Assembly: GCF_040643635.1 (NCBI RefSeq)
Contig: NZ_JBEYUS010000026.1
Coordinates: forward strand, 1-64,000
Direction: 5' to 3'
Length of the DNA stretch: 64,000 nucleotides
Origin: Saccharopolyspora_C sp040643635
GTDB lineage: Bacteria > Actinomycetota > Actinomycetes > Mycobacteriales > Pseudonocardiaceae
Shown: positions 8,015-16,112 of the stretch, piece by piece
Numbering within the stretch: position 1 is the first letter of the stretch
Layout of the letters: each line of letters starts with the position of its first letter
Position numbers and translations under genes: made by a program
Notes under the pieces: generated by a model
Database searches by the model: none
What the model saw: the letters and a program-made list of their open reading frames with translations, nothing else
Told to the model about the DNA's origin: nothing

Positions 8015-8260
8015 GAACCTGCCCGGCGGGTCTCGTCGGTTTCCTGTCAGCGGCGAAGCCGCTGAGCAGCCACCACCCGAGCAACTCGCACCGCCGCGGG
8101 TTCTCAGCGGCTTCCTCGCGAGGACAGCGATGTCGCCACGTGCCGGACACACAGCAGACATCGATCCCGCAGCGAGTAAGCCGCTGCGGTTCCGCCACCC
8201 GAGCACTACGCGACAGCAGCAACGAGACAGGCAGTGCGGTTCCGCCACCCGACCCCCACG
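8015..8260 (-). repeat. Structured repeat, copy B2 with extra left end
   Basis: Reverse-orientation copy containing left motif, both nested stems (inner stem CGATGTC/GACATCG), second hairpin (8047-8063) and terminal CCCGCC segment. An additional left end (CGGGTGGCGGAAC, reverse strand of about 8239-8251) lies 35 nt from the stop of the DCC gene, so B is a tandem of at least two and a fraction units. Together with B1 it fills the space between the two convergent genes. Confidence 0.85.
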
Positions 8261-8285
8261 CAGGACGAGACGGCCCCCGCCCCGA

Positions 8286-8669
8286 TCAAGTCCCAGGCCG
8301 TTGGTCTGCGGGGAGGGCGCAGGCGGGGGTCGAGCCGGGCAGGCGGTGCCGGTTGGCGGCGATGCGGCGGTAGCCGAAGCGGGCGATCGCGCGCAGCACC
8401 GGCAGCGACAGCAGCACTCCCGGCACCGACCACGGGAGCCCGCAGTGCCGCAGCAGCGCGGCCACCGCGTCCGCGCCGCCGGCGACCCGGCCGGTTTCGC
8501 CCACCCAGAGCACCTCGTGCCGGGCGCGCTGCTCGGTGGTGCGCAGCGCGGCCAGGTCCGCTTCCTGCCACGGCACGATCCGCGCGCGCAGCGGCAGCTT
8601 CTCGGCGATCCGCACGCTCCGGGTGCAGAAGCCACAGTCCCCGTCGTAGACCAGCACCGGTGTCCGCAT
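8286..8669 (-). CDS. DCC-family thiol-disulfide oxidoreductase-like protein (DUF393)
   Basis: A 127-residue protein. The N-terminal VLVYDGDCGFCTRSVRIA carries the D-x-x-C-x-x-C (DGDCGFC) motif that names the DCC family, a thioredoxin-like redox fold. The mid segment RHEVLWVGETGRVAGGADAVAALL matches the family. The C terminus contains the LPVLRAIARFGYRRIAANRHRL amphipathic segment. No signal peptide is evident. It lies 76 nt downstream of lpdA on the same strand, so the two may be co-transcribed and both are redox proteins. Its stop is followed by structured repeats in the same orientation. Confidence 0.9.
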   Translation of the reverse strand: MRTPVLVYDGDCGFCTRSVRIAEKLPLRARIVPWQEADLAALRTTEQRARHEVLWVGETGRVAGGADAVAALLRHCGLPWSVPGVLLSLPVLRAIARFGYRRIAANRHRLPGSTPACALPADQRPGT

Positions 8670-8745
8670 GACGATGCCTCCCGTTCCCAGGGTCCGCGCC
8701 CGCCCCGCCGCCGTCGAGGCCGCGGGAGCGGGCCGGGGCGACCGC

Positions 8746-10149
8746 TCAGTCCAGATCGTCGTGGCGCATGAGCTGGCGCCCCGCCTCGGTGAGCGATCCG
8801 GACAGCGACGGGTACACGGAGAAGGTGTTCGCCAGGTTCTCCACCGTCACCTGGTTCTGCACCGCCAACGCGATCGGCAGCACCAGTTCGCTCGCGTTCG
8901 GCGCGACGACCACGCCACCGATGACCACACCGGTCTGCGGGCGGCAGAACATCTTGATGAACCCGCGGCGCAGGCCTTCCATCTTCGCCCGCGGGTTGGT
9001 CGCGAGCGGCAGCGTCACGGTCCGCGCGGGCACTTCGCCGCTGTCGATGGCCTGCGCGCTGATGCCGACGGTGGCGATCTCGGGGTGGGTGAACACGTTG
9101 CCCGCGACGGTCTTGAGCTTGATCGGGCTGACGCCTTCGCCGAGCGCGTGCCACATGGCGATCCGGCCCTGCATGGCTGCGACGGACGCGAGCAGCAGCA
9201 GCCCGGTGCAGTCGCCCGCGGCGTAGACGCCGGGGACCTGGGTGCGGGACACCCGGTCCACCTTGACGTAGCCGCCGCGGCCGGTCTCCAGGCCGACCCG
9301 GTCCAGCCCGATGTCCTCGGTGTTGGGCACCGAGCCGACGGTCATCAGGGCGTGGCTGGCCTCGACTCGCCTGCCGTCGGCGAGGTGCACGACGACGCCC
9401 TTCTCGGTGCGCTCGACCCGTTCGGCCCTGGCGTGCTTGACGACCTCGGTCCCGCGCTCGGCGAAGACCTCCTCCAGCACGCCCGCGGCGTCCGCGTCCT
9501 CGTGCGGCAGCACCCGGTCCCGGCTGGAGACCAGCGTGACCTTGACGCCCATCTCGGTGTAGGCGGAGGCGAACTCCACCCCGGTGACTCCGGAGCCGAT
9601 CACGGCCAGGTGTTCGGGCAGTTCGGGGAGGTCGTAGAGCTGGCGCCAGCTGAGGATCCGCTCCCCGTCCGGCACCGCACCCGGCAACACCCGCGGGGTG
9701 GCTCCGGTGGCGATGAGCACCACGTCGCCGACGAGCTCCTCGGTACCGCCGTCGGCCCGGTCCACCCCGATGCGGTGCTGGGCCATGCCGTGCGCGGGGT
9801 TGGTGAACCGCGCCCGCCCGGCGATGATCTTGACGCCTTCGCGGCGCACCCGGGCGCGGATGTCGGCGGACTGCGCCAGCGCGAGGCCCTTCACCCGGCC
9901 GTGCACCACGGCGGTGTCCACCTCGACGCCGTCCGGGTCGCTGCGGATGCCCAGTTCGCGGACGTCGCGAGCCGCGGACCGCGCGCCGGCCGAGGCGATG
10001 AAGGTCTTGGACGGGACGCAGTCGTAGAGCACGCACGCGCCGCCGAGCCCGTCCGGCTCCACCAGCGTCACGTCGGCGCCGTTCTGCGCTGCGACCAGGG
10101 CCGCCTCGTAACCGGCAGGCCCACCTCCCATGATCACGATGCGGGTCAC
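8746..10149 (-). CDS. lpdA: NAD(P)H-quinone dehydrogenase, LpdA type
   Basis: A 467-residue flavoprotein of the disulfide-reductase superfamily. The FAD-binding IVIMGGGPAGYEAAL, the cysteine segment GGACVLYDCVPSKTF (C-x4-C), the NAD(P)-binding VIGSGVTGVEFASAY and the FAD-closing VYAAGDCTG are present. The C-terminal catalytic His-x4-Glu of dihydrolipoamide dehydrogenases (usually HAHPTLSE) is replaced by the sequence SVYPSLSGS, so disulfide reduction is unlikely. This fits the mycobacterial LpdA (Rv3303c) type, reported to reduce quinones with NAD(P)H. The GTG at 10149 is chosen because the Rossmann strand starts there; the longer upstream frame is spurious. It is divergent from the cyclotransferase gene, as Rv3303c is from Rv3304. 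Confidence 0.93.
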   Translation of the reverse strand: MTRIVIMGGGPAGYEAALVAAQNGADVTLVEPDGLGGACVLYDCVPSKTFIASAGARSAARDVRELGIRSDPDGVEVDTAVVHGRVKGLALAQSADIRARVRREGVKIIAGRARFTNPAHGMAQHRIGVDRADGGTEELVGDVVLIATGATPRVLPGAVPDGERILSWRQLYDLPELPEHLAVIGSGVTGVEFASAYTEMGVKVTLVSSRDRVLPHEDADAAGVLEEVFAERGTEVVKHARAERVERTEKGVVVHLADGRRVEASHALMTVGSVPNTEDIGLDRVGLETGRGGYVKVDRVSRTQVPGVYAAGDCTGLLLLASVAAMQGRIAMWHALGEGVSPIKLKTVAGNVFTHPEIATVGISAQAIDSGEVPARTVTLPLATNPRAKMEGLRRGFIKMFCRPQTGVVIGGVVVAPNASELVLPIALAVQNQVTVENLANTFSVYPSLSGSLTEAGRQLMRHDDLD

Positions 10150-10307
10150 TTCGCGGTCCCTCCGTACTCCGAGCCTCGTGGGCACCACCACCCTATGTCT
10201 CGTCCGCTCGCGGTGATTCGGGCGGTACCCGCCGGTTCGCGGCGTTCGGCCCGCGACTCGCCCGCCGCGGTGACGCGGTCCACTCCGACATCGGGCCCAT
10301 CGATCGC

Positions 10308-10313
10308 TACCCT
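10308..10313 (+). promoter_or_regulatory. -10 box of a leaderless-type promoter (TACCCT)
   Basis: TACCCT ends 7 nt before the GTG at 10321, the TANNNT spacing expected for a leaderless transcript in actinomycetes. No ribosome binding site lies before that GTG. Confidence 0.6.
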
Positions 10314-10320
10314 GTGGGGC

Positions 10321-10773
10321 GTGCCGCTGTACGCCGCGTACGGGTCCAACATGGATCCGGCCCAGATGACCGAGCGAGCCCCGCACTCCCCGCTGGCGGG
10401 AACGGGCTGGCTGATGGACTGGCGGCTGACCTTCGGTGGTGAGGACTACGGCTGGGAAGGTGCGCTGGCGACGATCGTCGAGCACCCCGGCGAGCAGGTC
10501 TTCACCGTGCTGTATGACGTCAGCCCCGAGGACGAACGGCAGCTCGACCGCTGGGAGGGCGCCGAGCTGGCGATGCACAAGAAGCTGCGGCTTCGGGTGC
10601 AGACCCTGGACGGCCCGGTGCTCGCCTGGCTGTACGTGCTGGACGCCTACGAAGGTGGTCTGCCGTCGGCCCGCTACCTCGGCGTGATGGCCGATGCCGC
10701 GGAGGCGGCGGGCGCACCCGAGGACTACGTGGCGAAGCTGCGCACCCGCCCCTGCGGCAACGTCGGGCCGTGA
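10321..10773 (+). CDS. Gamma-glutamylcyclotransferase-family protein
   Basis: A 150-residue protein of the GGCT/AIG2-like fold, which releases 5-oxoproline from gamma-glutamyl compounds or acts on related amides. It begins MPLYAAYGSNMDPAQM, the substrate-cradling YGSNM loop. VFTVLYDVSPEDERQLDRWEG is the standard strand-helix after the catalytic Glu region (TIVEHPGEQVFTVLY). Length is usual for a single-domain member. The GTG at 10321 is supported by the TACCCT box 7 nt upstream. It corresponds by position to mycobacterial Rv3304, next to lpdA. Real substrate is not established. Confidence 0.85.
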   Translation: MPLYAAYGSNMDPAQMTERAPHSPLAGTGWLMDWRLTFGGEDYGWEGALATIVEHPGEQVFTVLYDVSPEDERQLDRWEGAELAMHKKLRLRVQTLDGPVLAWLYVLDAYEGGLPSARYLGVMADAAEAAGAPEDYVAKLRTRPCGNVGP

Positions 10774-10814
10774 TCCGCTCGGCACCGCCGAGCGACCTGA
10801 GTTCCACGTCCCGC

Positions 10815-10829
10815 GTGTGATAATCACAC
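10815..10829. promoter_or_regulatory. Operator-like palindrome before DeoR gene
   Basis: GTGTGATAATCACAC is a perfect 7-1-7 palindrome 30 nt before the regulator start and is AT-rich against its surroundings. Autoregulation by the DeoR protein is the simplest reading. The same half-site GTGTGAT recurs at 12571-12577 in the HAD gene's promoter region. Confidence 0.7.
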
Positions 10830-10858
10830 CGACGGCACACGTCGGTGGTGAGGTGGGT

Positions 10859-11644
10859 GTGGGCCAGGTCAGCGGAGCGGTGTCCCAGCACGAACGGCGC
10901 GAGCGAATCCGGCAGGAGGTGCTCGCCGACGGCACCGTGCGCATCGAACGGCTCGTCGAGGCGTACGGCGTCAGCGGCATGACCATCCACCGGGACTTGG
11001 ACGTGCTCGAACGCCAGGGCTGGCTGCGCAAGGTGCGCGGTGGCGCCACCTCCACCCCGGGCTCGCTGCTGCCCAGGTCGGTCGGCGCCCGCCGGTCCGA
11101 CGCGGCGGCGGCCAAGTCCTCGATCGCCCGGCACGCGCTGCGCCACCTCTCCCCCGGCCAGGTCGTCGCGCTCGACGACAGCACGAGCGGACTCGCGGTC
11201 GCCGAGCTGCTCGGCGGGCTGGCCCCGCTGACCGTCGTCACCCACTTCCTCCCGGTGATCAACCGGTTGCGGGAGGAGGACGACGTGCACGTGATCGGGC
11301 TCGGCGGCGACTACCACCCGGACTACGACGCGTTCTTCGGCCTGCACACCGCGGACATGGCGGGCACCTTGCGCTCGGACGTGCTGCTGCTGTCGGCGAC
11401 GGCCGTGGTGGACGGGCACTGCCTGCACCGGTCGCAGGAGTCCGTGCAGGTGAAGCGGGCGCTGATGCGCACCGCCGCCACCCGCGTCCTGCTCGCCGAC
11501 CACTCCAAGTTCGAGCGGCGAGCGGTGCACGAGCTGGCTCCGCTGACCGAGTTCGACCTGGTCGTGGTGGACGCCGCCACCCCGCGTCCCGTGCTGGCGG
11601 AGCTGCGCGAGCGCGGGATCGCGGTGGAGGTCGCCGAGGCCTGA
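10859..11644 (+). CDS. DeoR/GlpR-family transcriptional regulator
   Basis: About 261 residues. The N-terminal winged helix reads ERRERIRQEVLADGTVRIERLVEAYGVSGMTIHRDLDVLERQGWLRKVRGGA, a textbook DeoR DNA-binding domain. It is followed by a DeoRC sugar-phosphate sensor domain (ALDDSTSGLAVAEL ... LRSDVLLLSATAVVDG ... LLADHSKFERRA). The family senses phosphorylated sugars. Starts at GTG 10859 (AGGTG just upstream), 10853 or 10880 are all possible. The perfect palindrome at 10815-10829 is a likely operator. It converges on the HAD phosphatase, separated by 5 nt. The nucleoside-catabolic genes elsewhere in the window are possible targets but no copy of the operator was seen before them. Confidence 0.92.
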   Translation: MGQVSGAVSQHERRERIRQEVLADGTVRIERLVEAYGVSGMTIHRDLDVLERQGWLRKVRGGATSTPGSLLPRSVGARRSDAAAAKSSIARHALRHLSPGQVVALDDSTSGLAVAELLGGLAPLTVVTHFLPVINRLREEDDVHVIGLGGDYHPDYDAFFGLHTADMAGTLRSDVLLLSATAVVDGHCLHRSQESVQVKRALMRTAATRVLLADHSKFERRAVHELAPLTEFDLVVVDAATPRPVLAELRERGIAVEVAEA

Positions 11645-11649
11645 CCCGG

Positions 11650-12438
11650 TTACCGGGGCCGCTGCAGGCGTTCCACCGCGGCGGGCACGTCGGCCAGCGA
11701 GAACACCGCGATGTCCGGTTCGGCCAGCTGTTCCGGGGTCGGGTCGGGCGGTGCTTCGCCGCGCACCACCCAGATGGTGCGCATCCCCAGCCGTTGCGCG
11801 CCGCGCACGTCGGAGTCGAGCCGGTTGCCCACGTGCACCGCGTTCCGCGGCAGCACCTCGGCCCGGTTCAGCGCGTGCCAGAAGATCTCCGGGTCCGGTT
11901 TGGCCGCCCCCACCAGCTCCGAGATCGCCCAGTGATCGATGAACGGGGCCACCCCGTCGCGGCGCAGCGCGTCCACGACCAGCGCCCGCTGGTTGGCCAC
12001 CACGGCGATCGAGCAGCGCTCGGAGAGCAGCCGCAGCGCGGGCAGCACATCGGGGTGCAGCGCGGCGGGCGGGTAGAACCAGTAGCTCTCGGCGCGGTCG
12101 GACAGCCGTTCCCGGTCGCCGTCGCGGAGGAAGTGCTCGGCCATCGCGGTCCGCAGCGAGCCCTCCTGGGACTGCCTGCGCGCGTCGTAGACGCGCTGGA
12201 ACTCCGCTTCGAGCAGCATCCCGCCGTTCTCCGCGACCAGTTCGCAGGTCGCCCGCAGCAGCGCTTCCCGGTACCAGGAGTCGTCGTAGACCGGCCCGCC
12301 CACGTCCAGCAGCACCAGCTCGACGGGTTCGCCGAGCGCCGCGCGGGATTCCGCCGTGCCGGTGGTCGCGGTCCCGCCGGGCAGGACGGGGGCCGAGCTC
12401 CGCGCCGGGTCCGGGAACCGCTCGTCGTTGCGTGCCAC
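11650..12438 (-). CDS. HAD-family hydrolase
   Basis: A 262-residue haloacid-dehalogenase-like phosphatase. Motif I is VELVLLDVGGPVYDD, where the usual D-x-D is D-V-G, so the second Asp is missing (Asp-Val-Gly-Gly-Pro). Motif II SIAVVANQ, motif III Lys in GAAKPDPEIFWHAL, and motif IV HVGNRLDSDVRGAQRLGM follow in order. With motif I altered and motif IV reading GNRLDSD, activity toward phosphate esters should be checked. The GTG at 12438 follows GAGGAGGA with good spacing, so the upstream 14 codons are excluded. An inverted repeat with the same half-site as the DeoR operator lies upstream (12557-12578), suggesting co-regulation. Confidence 0.85.
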   Translation of the reverse strand: MARNDERFPDPARSSAPVLPGGTATTGTAESRAALGEPVELVLLDVGGPVYDDSWYREALLRATCELVAENGGMLLEAEFQRVYDARRQSQEGSLRTAMAEHFLRDGDRERLSDRAESYWFYPPAALHPDVLPALRLLSERCSIAVVANQRALVVDALRRDGVAPFIDHWAISELVGAAKPDPEIFWHALNRAEVLPRNAVHVGNRLDSDVRGAQRLGMRTIWVVRGEAPPDPTPEQLAEPDIAVFSLADVPAAVERLQRPR

Positions 12439-12556
12439 TTCGCGTCCTCCTCGTCCCGCGGCCCCGGCGAATCCGCGCATCGGCGCGGCGGGAGCACCTG
12501 CCGGATCGGGCCGGAATACCGGGTTCCTCGCTGAACATAACGCATTCCGATGCGGT

Positions 12557-12578
12557 CATCACAGCCGTTCGTGTGATG
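12557..12578. promoter_or_regulatory. Inverted repeat CATCACA-N8-TGTGATG
   Basis: Arms of 7 bp separated by 8 bp, between the HAD gene and the AbiEi-like gene. The core resembles CRP/FNR-family or GntR sites but also carries one GTGTGAT half-site identical to the DeoR palindrome at 10815. Either a cyclic-nucleotide-responsive activator or the nearby DeoR protein could bind. Confidence 0.5.
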
Positions 12579-12591
12579 GTGCGGAGCTCGT

Positions 12592-13398
12592 TCACGACGC
12601 ACCTCCGGGCCGCCCGGCGAGCGCGGTCGCGGGCGGGGCGGCGGCTTCGATGCGGGCGATGACCGGGATCGCGCCGGACGGGCCGAGCCGCGCGAGGTCG
12701 AGCAGTTCGCAGGCGCGCCGGGTGCCGCGGCGGTCCCGCCTGCGGTCGACCTGTTCGGCCACCACGGCGTGGAACCGCGCTGCGGCCGGGCCCAGTGCGG
12801 CCAGCGCCTGTTCGAGGCAGGCCAGCGCGGTGCGCCGTTCCCCGGTGCAGAGCATCTCGACCAGCGCGATCTCGAGCGCGTGCACCCGCAGCCCGTCGAG
12901 TTCCAGCACCTCGGACTCGCGCAAGCACATCTGCTTGATCGACAGGCCGCGGACCGAGCGGGGCTGGCGGTGGTAGGGCACGGCGAGGTGCACGGCCGCC
13001 TCGTCGAACGCCTCGGTGCAGCCGTGCATCGCGGCGGCGGTCGGCCCGGTGAGCACGGCGTGCGGACCGGCGCGCAGCAGTGCGGCTTCGGCCCGCGCGA
13101 GCGGGTCCCGGGCGCGGCGGGCGGGCAGCACGACGCCGCCCCACGGTTCGACCCAGCGGCCCGCGTCCAGTTCGGCGCTCAGCCCGTCCGCGCCGAGGAG
13201 TTCCTCAGCGACGGGACGGGTGAGCGCGCCGTGCCGCGAGGCGCCTGGTCGTCGTCCGCAGCTCGGTGCGAAGCGACCCCGGTGGCGCTGGGCCGGAGCG
13301 GCGCGCGGGCCGACCGGGTCGGGGCGCTCGGTGGCGCGATCAGTGGCGGCGGGGGCGGCGGATCCGCCACGGGTGGCGGTGCGCAGGTTCGCGGTCAT
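12592..13398 (-). CDS. AbiEi-like antitoxin-domain protein, no partner
   Basis: A 268-residue protein with the arrangement common in actinomycete 'type IV toxin-antitoxin AbiEi-family antitoxin domain' proteins. A disordered Arg/Pro-rich N terminus (about 1-55) is followed by a winged-helix-like segment (GALTRPVAEELLGADGLS ... GVVLP), then LLRAGPHAVLTGPTAAAMHG and AVHLAVPYHRQPRSVRGL. Many relatives continue into a DUF559 endonuclease-like domain (DLAWPE/VEYDG motif); that is not visible here. No AbiEii nucleotidyltransferase lies next to it. Start at ATG 13398 is uncertain; 13434 is possible. Function is unassigned and may be a stand-alone regulator. Confidence 0.6.
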   Translation of the reverse strand: MTANLRTATRGGSAAPAATDRATERPDPVGPRAAPAQRHRGRFAPSCGRRPGASRHGALTRPVAEELLGADGLSAELDAGRWVEPWGGVVLPARRARDPLARAEAALLRAGPHAVLTGPTAAAMHGCTEAFDEAAVHLAVPYHRQPRSVRGLSIKQMCLRESEVLELDGLRVHALEIALVEMLCTGERRTALACLEQALAALGPAAARFHAVVAEQVDRRRDRRGTRRACELLDLARLGPSGAIPVIARIEAAAPPATALAGRPGGAS

Positions 13399-13476
13399 GC
13401 CCTGAAGAGGCCGCGCACCCCCGCACAGATACACCTCGATCGGGTGAAGACCCGATGGCGGAGCCGTTCCCGCAGG

Positions 13477-14826
13477 TCAACGTGTCAGCGCCGCCAGCGC
13501 CGTCCCCACCATCACCCGGATGCCGACCAGCAGCGCCCGCTCGTCCAGGTCGAACGTCGGCTGGTGCAGGTCCCGCGCCCGCGCCTGCCCGGAGCGCACC
13601 CCGAGCCGCACGAACGCCCCCGGCACGTGCTCCAGGTACCAACCGAAGTCCTCCCCACCGGAGGACTGCGGGGTCCCGGTCACCGCGTGCTCGCCGAGCG
13701 CCTCCTGGATCGCCGCGGACATCAGCTCGGTGCTCGCGGCGTCGTTGACCACCGGCGGCACGCCGCGGCGGTGCTGCAGGTCGAAGCCCACGCCCAGCGG
13801 CGCCAGCAGCCCGGCGACGAGTTCCCTGGTCAGCGGTTCCAGCTCCGCCCAGGTGCCGCGGTCGCCGGTGCGCAGCGTGCCGGTGAGCACGCCGGTCTGC
13901 GGGATCGCGTTCGGCGCCTCCCCCGCGTGCACCGCGCCCCAGGTCAGCACGGTGCCGGTGCGCGGGTCGACGCGGCGGGACAGCAGCGTCGGCAGCCCGG
14001 TGATCACCGTGCCGAGCGCGTGCACCAGGTCCGCGGTCAGGTGCGGCCGCGAGGTGTGCCCGCCCGGCGAGTTCAGCCGCAGCTCCAGCAGGTCGCTGGC
14101 GGAGGTGATCGCCCCGGACTTCACGCCGATCCGGCCGACCGGCAGCCGCGGATCGCAGTGCAGCCCGAAGATCTGCTCCACCCCGTCGAGCCCGCCCGCG
14201 GCCAGCACGTCCAGCGCACCGCCCGGCATGACCTCCTCCGCGTGCTGGAAGATCAACCGAACGCGTCCGGGCAGTTCGGACCGGGCGGTCGCCAGCGCCA
14301 GCGCCGCGCCCAGCAGGACCGTGGTGTGCGCGTCGTGCCCGCAGGCGTGCGCGACCCCGTCGGTGCCCGAGGAGAACGGCAGCCCGGTCGCCTCGGTCAG
14401 CGGCAGCGCGTCGATGTCCGCGCGCAGCGCGACGGTGCGCCGCGGCTGGCCGGTCTCCGGGCCGATGTCGCAGAGCAGTCCGGTCCCGCCGGGCAGCACC
14501 CGCGGGCTCAGCCCGGCTCCGGTGAGCCGGTCGAACAGGAACGCGGTGGTCTCGTGCTCGGCGCGGGAGAGCTCCGGGTTCGCGTGGATGTGCCGCCGCC
14601 AGGCGACCACCTGCCCCGCGTTGGCGTCGAGCCAGGAGTCGAGCCAGGCCGGGCCGCGTCCGGCGCCGAGGTCCTCCACGCCGGACATGGTGTCGCCGCC
14701 GTCGCCGATCGGCTCGCCGGACGGGCCGGCGCCCAGTTCGGCCTGCCGGGCGTCCGCTGCGATGCCCGATCCGCCGTCGTTCGGTGTCTTGCGCGGCTCG
14801 GGGCCGCGTGAATCCAGTACCGTCAC
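13477..14826 (-). CDS. M20-family amidohydrolase (AmiA1-like)
   Basis: A 449-residue metal-dependent amidohydrolase of the M20D / N-acyl-amino-acid hydrolase group. A long polar N-terminal extension (to about residue 55) precedes AWRRHIHANPELSRAEHET. Metal ligands are visible in HACGHDAHTTVLLGAA, FQHAEEVMPGGA and the late GGEDFGWYLEHVPG. The dimerisation domain (LLELRLNSPGGHTSRP) is inserted as usual. It begins with a GTG that overlaps the upstream amidohydrolase stop as GTGA, so the two are translationally coupled. By position the pair corresponds to mycobacterial amiA1/amiB1. Physiological substrate unknown; indole-3-acetyl-amino-acid hydrolases and hippurate hydrolases are relatives. Confidence 0.9.
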   Translation of the reverse strand: MTVLDSRGPEPRKTPNDGGSGIAADARQAELGAGPSGEPIGDGGDTMSGVEDLGAGRGPAWLDSWLDANAGQVVAWRRHIHANPELSRAEHETTAFLFDRLTGAGLSPRVLPGGTGLLCDIGPETGQPRRTVALRADIDALPLTEATGLPFSSGTDGVAHACGHDAHTTVLLGAALALATARSELPGRVRLIFQHAEEVMPGGALDVLAAGGLDGVEQIFGLHCDPRLPVGRIGVKSGAITSASDLLELRLNSPGGHTSRPHLTADLVHALGTVITGLPTLLSRRVDPRTGTVLTWGAVHAGEAPNAIPQTGVLTGTLRTGDRGTWAELEPLTRELVAGLLAPLGVGFDLQHRRGVPPVVNDAASTELMSAAIQEALGEHAVTGTPQSSGGEDFGWYLEHVPGAFVRLGVRSGQARARDLHQPTFDLDERALLVGIRVMVGTALAALTR

Positions 14827-16112
14827 GCCACGCCTCCCGACGTGTGTTGCCGTCGCACCGGGCCGGGGGCGTCCCCCTGCCCGGCCGAGTTGTGCTTCCC
14901 GGTCCGCCCCGGGCGGTCTTCGGCCGAGTTCGCGAGCCGCGATCTCAGGCCGGGGTCGGTGGCCGCCGCGACCGCCGTCCAGGCCATCGCCACCGCACCG
15001 TCGAGCACCGCTCGGTCCGCCGAGGGCGAAGCGCAGGCGGCGGCGAACTCGGCCTGGTGGGTCACCGCGTCGCCGCAGTCCAGCGCGATCATCGGGTGGA
15101 TCGCGGGCAGCAGCTGCGACACGTTGCCCATGTCGGTGCTGCCGATGACCCGGTCGGCCTGCTCGGCGCGCGGCACCGGTTCCCTGCCGAGCTCGGTGAT
15201 CGCCGCGCGGTAGGCCTCGGAGAGCTCGTCGTCGCAGGACAGTTCGGCGTACACCGGTGAGATCTGCACGACCTCGCTGGTGCAGCCGGTCGCGGTCGCT
15301 CCCGCCTCGAAGCAGGCCCGGATGCGGTTCTCCAGGCGCTCCAAGGAGGCCGATTCGGCGGCGCGCAGGTTGTACATCGCCGCGGTACGGGCGGGAACGA
15401 CGTTCGGCGCGGCACCGCCCGAGGTGACGATACCGTGCACCATCTGCCCGGATTCGAGGTGCTGGCGCAGCAGCCCGATGGCGACCTGCGCGACGGTGAG
15501 CGCGTCGGCGGCGTTGACGCCGAGCTCGGGCGCGGCCGCCGCGTGCGCGGCGCGGCCGGTGTAGCGCACCTCGAGGTCGTTGATGGCCAGCGAGCGCGGC
15601 GCGCAGACCTCGTCCGGACCGGGGTGCACCATCATCGCCATCGCGAGCCCGTCGAACGCGCCGCGTTCCAGCATGAGCACCTTGCCGCCGCCGAGCTCCT
15701 CGGCCGGGGTGCCGATGACGCGGACCGTGATGCCGAGTGCGTCGGCGACCTCCGCGAGGGCGAGGGCGGCGCCCACCGCGGCCGCGGCGATGATGTTGTG
15801 CCCGCAGGCGTGGCCGATCTCGGGCAGCGCGTCGTACTCCGCGCAGATGCCGATGACCAGGTCACCGGTGCCGCGGTCGGCGGTGAAGGCGGTGTCGAGC
15901 CCCGCGACGGGCGCGGTCACCTCGAACCCGTGCGCCGCGAGCAGCTCGCGCACCTTCGCGGCGCTGCGGTGCTCGGCGAAGGCGGTCTCGGGCTCGGCGT
16001 GCAGCCCGCGGGCGAGCTCGACGAGTGCGCGCTCGTGGCGTCGGACGATCTCCCGGCAGGTGGCGCGGGTTTCGGAGCGGAGCGCGGTGTCGGCGGCGGG
16101 GTCCTGGTTCAT
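14823..16112 (-). CDS. M20-family amidohydrolase (AmiB1-like)
   Basis: A 429-residue relative of the downstream gene, of the AmiB/AbgB-like M20 group that hydrolyses amide bonds. ELARGLHAEPETAFAEHRSA, the metal-binding AEYDALPEIGHACGHNIIAAAAVG, GTPAEELGGGKVLML and the final IGSTDMGNVSQLLPAIHPMIAL are present. The C-terminal 40 residues are polar and probably disordered. ATG 16112 is preferred (GGATGG upstream); GTG 16130 is an alternative. It heads a two-gene operon coupled by a 4-nt overlap. The two enzymes could form a heteromer as AbgA/AbgB do in E. coli, but this is inference. Confidence 0.9.
   Translation of the reverse strand: MNQDPAADTALRSETRATCREIVRRHERALVELARGLHAEPETAFAEHRSAAKVRELLAAHGFEVTAPVAGLDTAFTADRGTGDLVIGICAEYDALPEIGHACGHNIIAAAAVGAALALAEVADALGITVRVIGTPAEELGGGKVLMLERGAFDGLAMAMMVHPGPDEVCAPRSLAINDLEVRYTGRAAHAAAAPELGVNAADALTVAQVAIGLLRQHLESGQMVHGIVTSGGAAPNVVPARTAAMYNLRAAESASLERLENRIRACFEAGATATGCTSEVVQISPVYAELSCDDELSEAYRAAITELGREPVPRAEQADRVIGSTDMGNVSQLLPAIHPMIALDCGDAVTHQAEFAAACASPSADRAVLDGAVAMAWTAVAAATDPGLRSRLANSAEDRPGRTGKHNSAGQGDAPGPVRRQHTSGGVA

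Noticed and set aside
8668..10773. A 701-codon plus-strand frame across lpdA
   Set aside because: It is the antisense shadow of lpdA with biased composition; only its last 150 codons (from 10321) are a real gene.
12769..14811. A 680-codon plus-strand frame over the AbiEi-like and amidohydrolase genes
   Set aside because: Arg/Gly/His-rich with no domain, and opposite to clearly recognised genes; a high-GC artefact.
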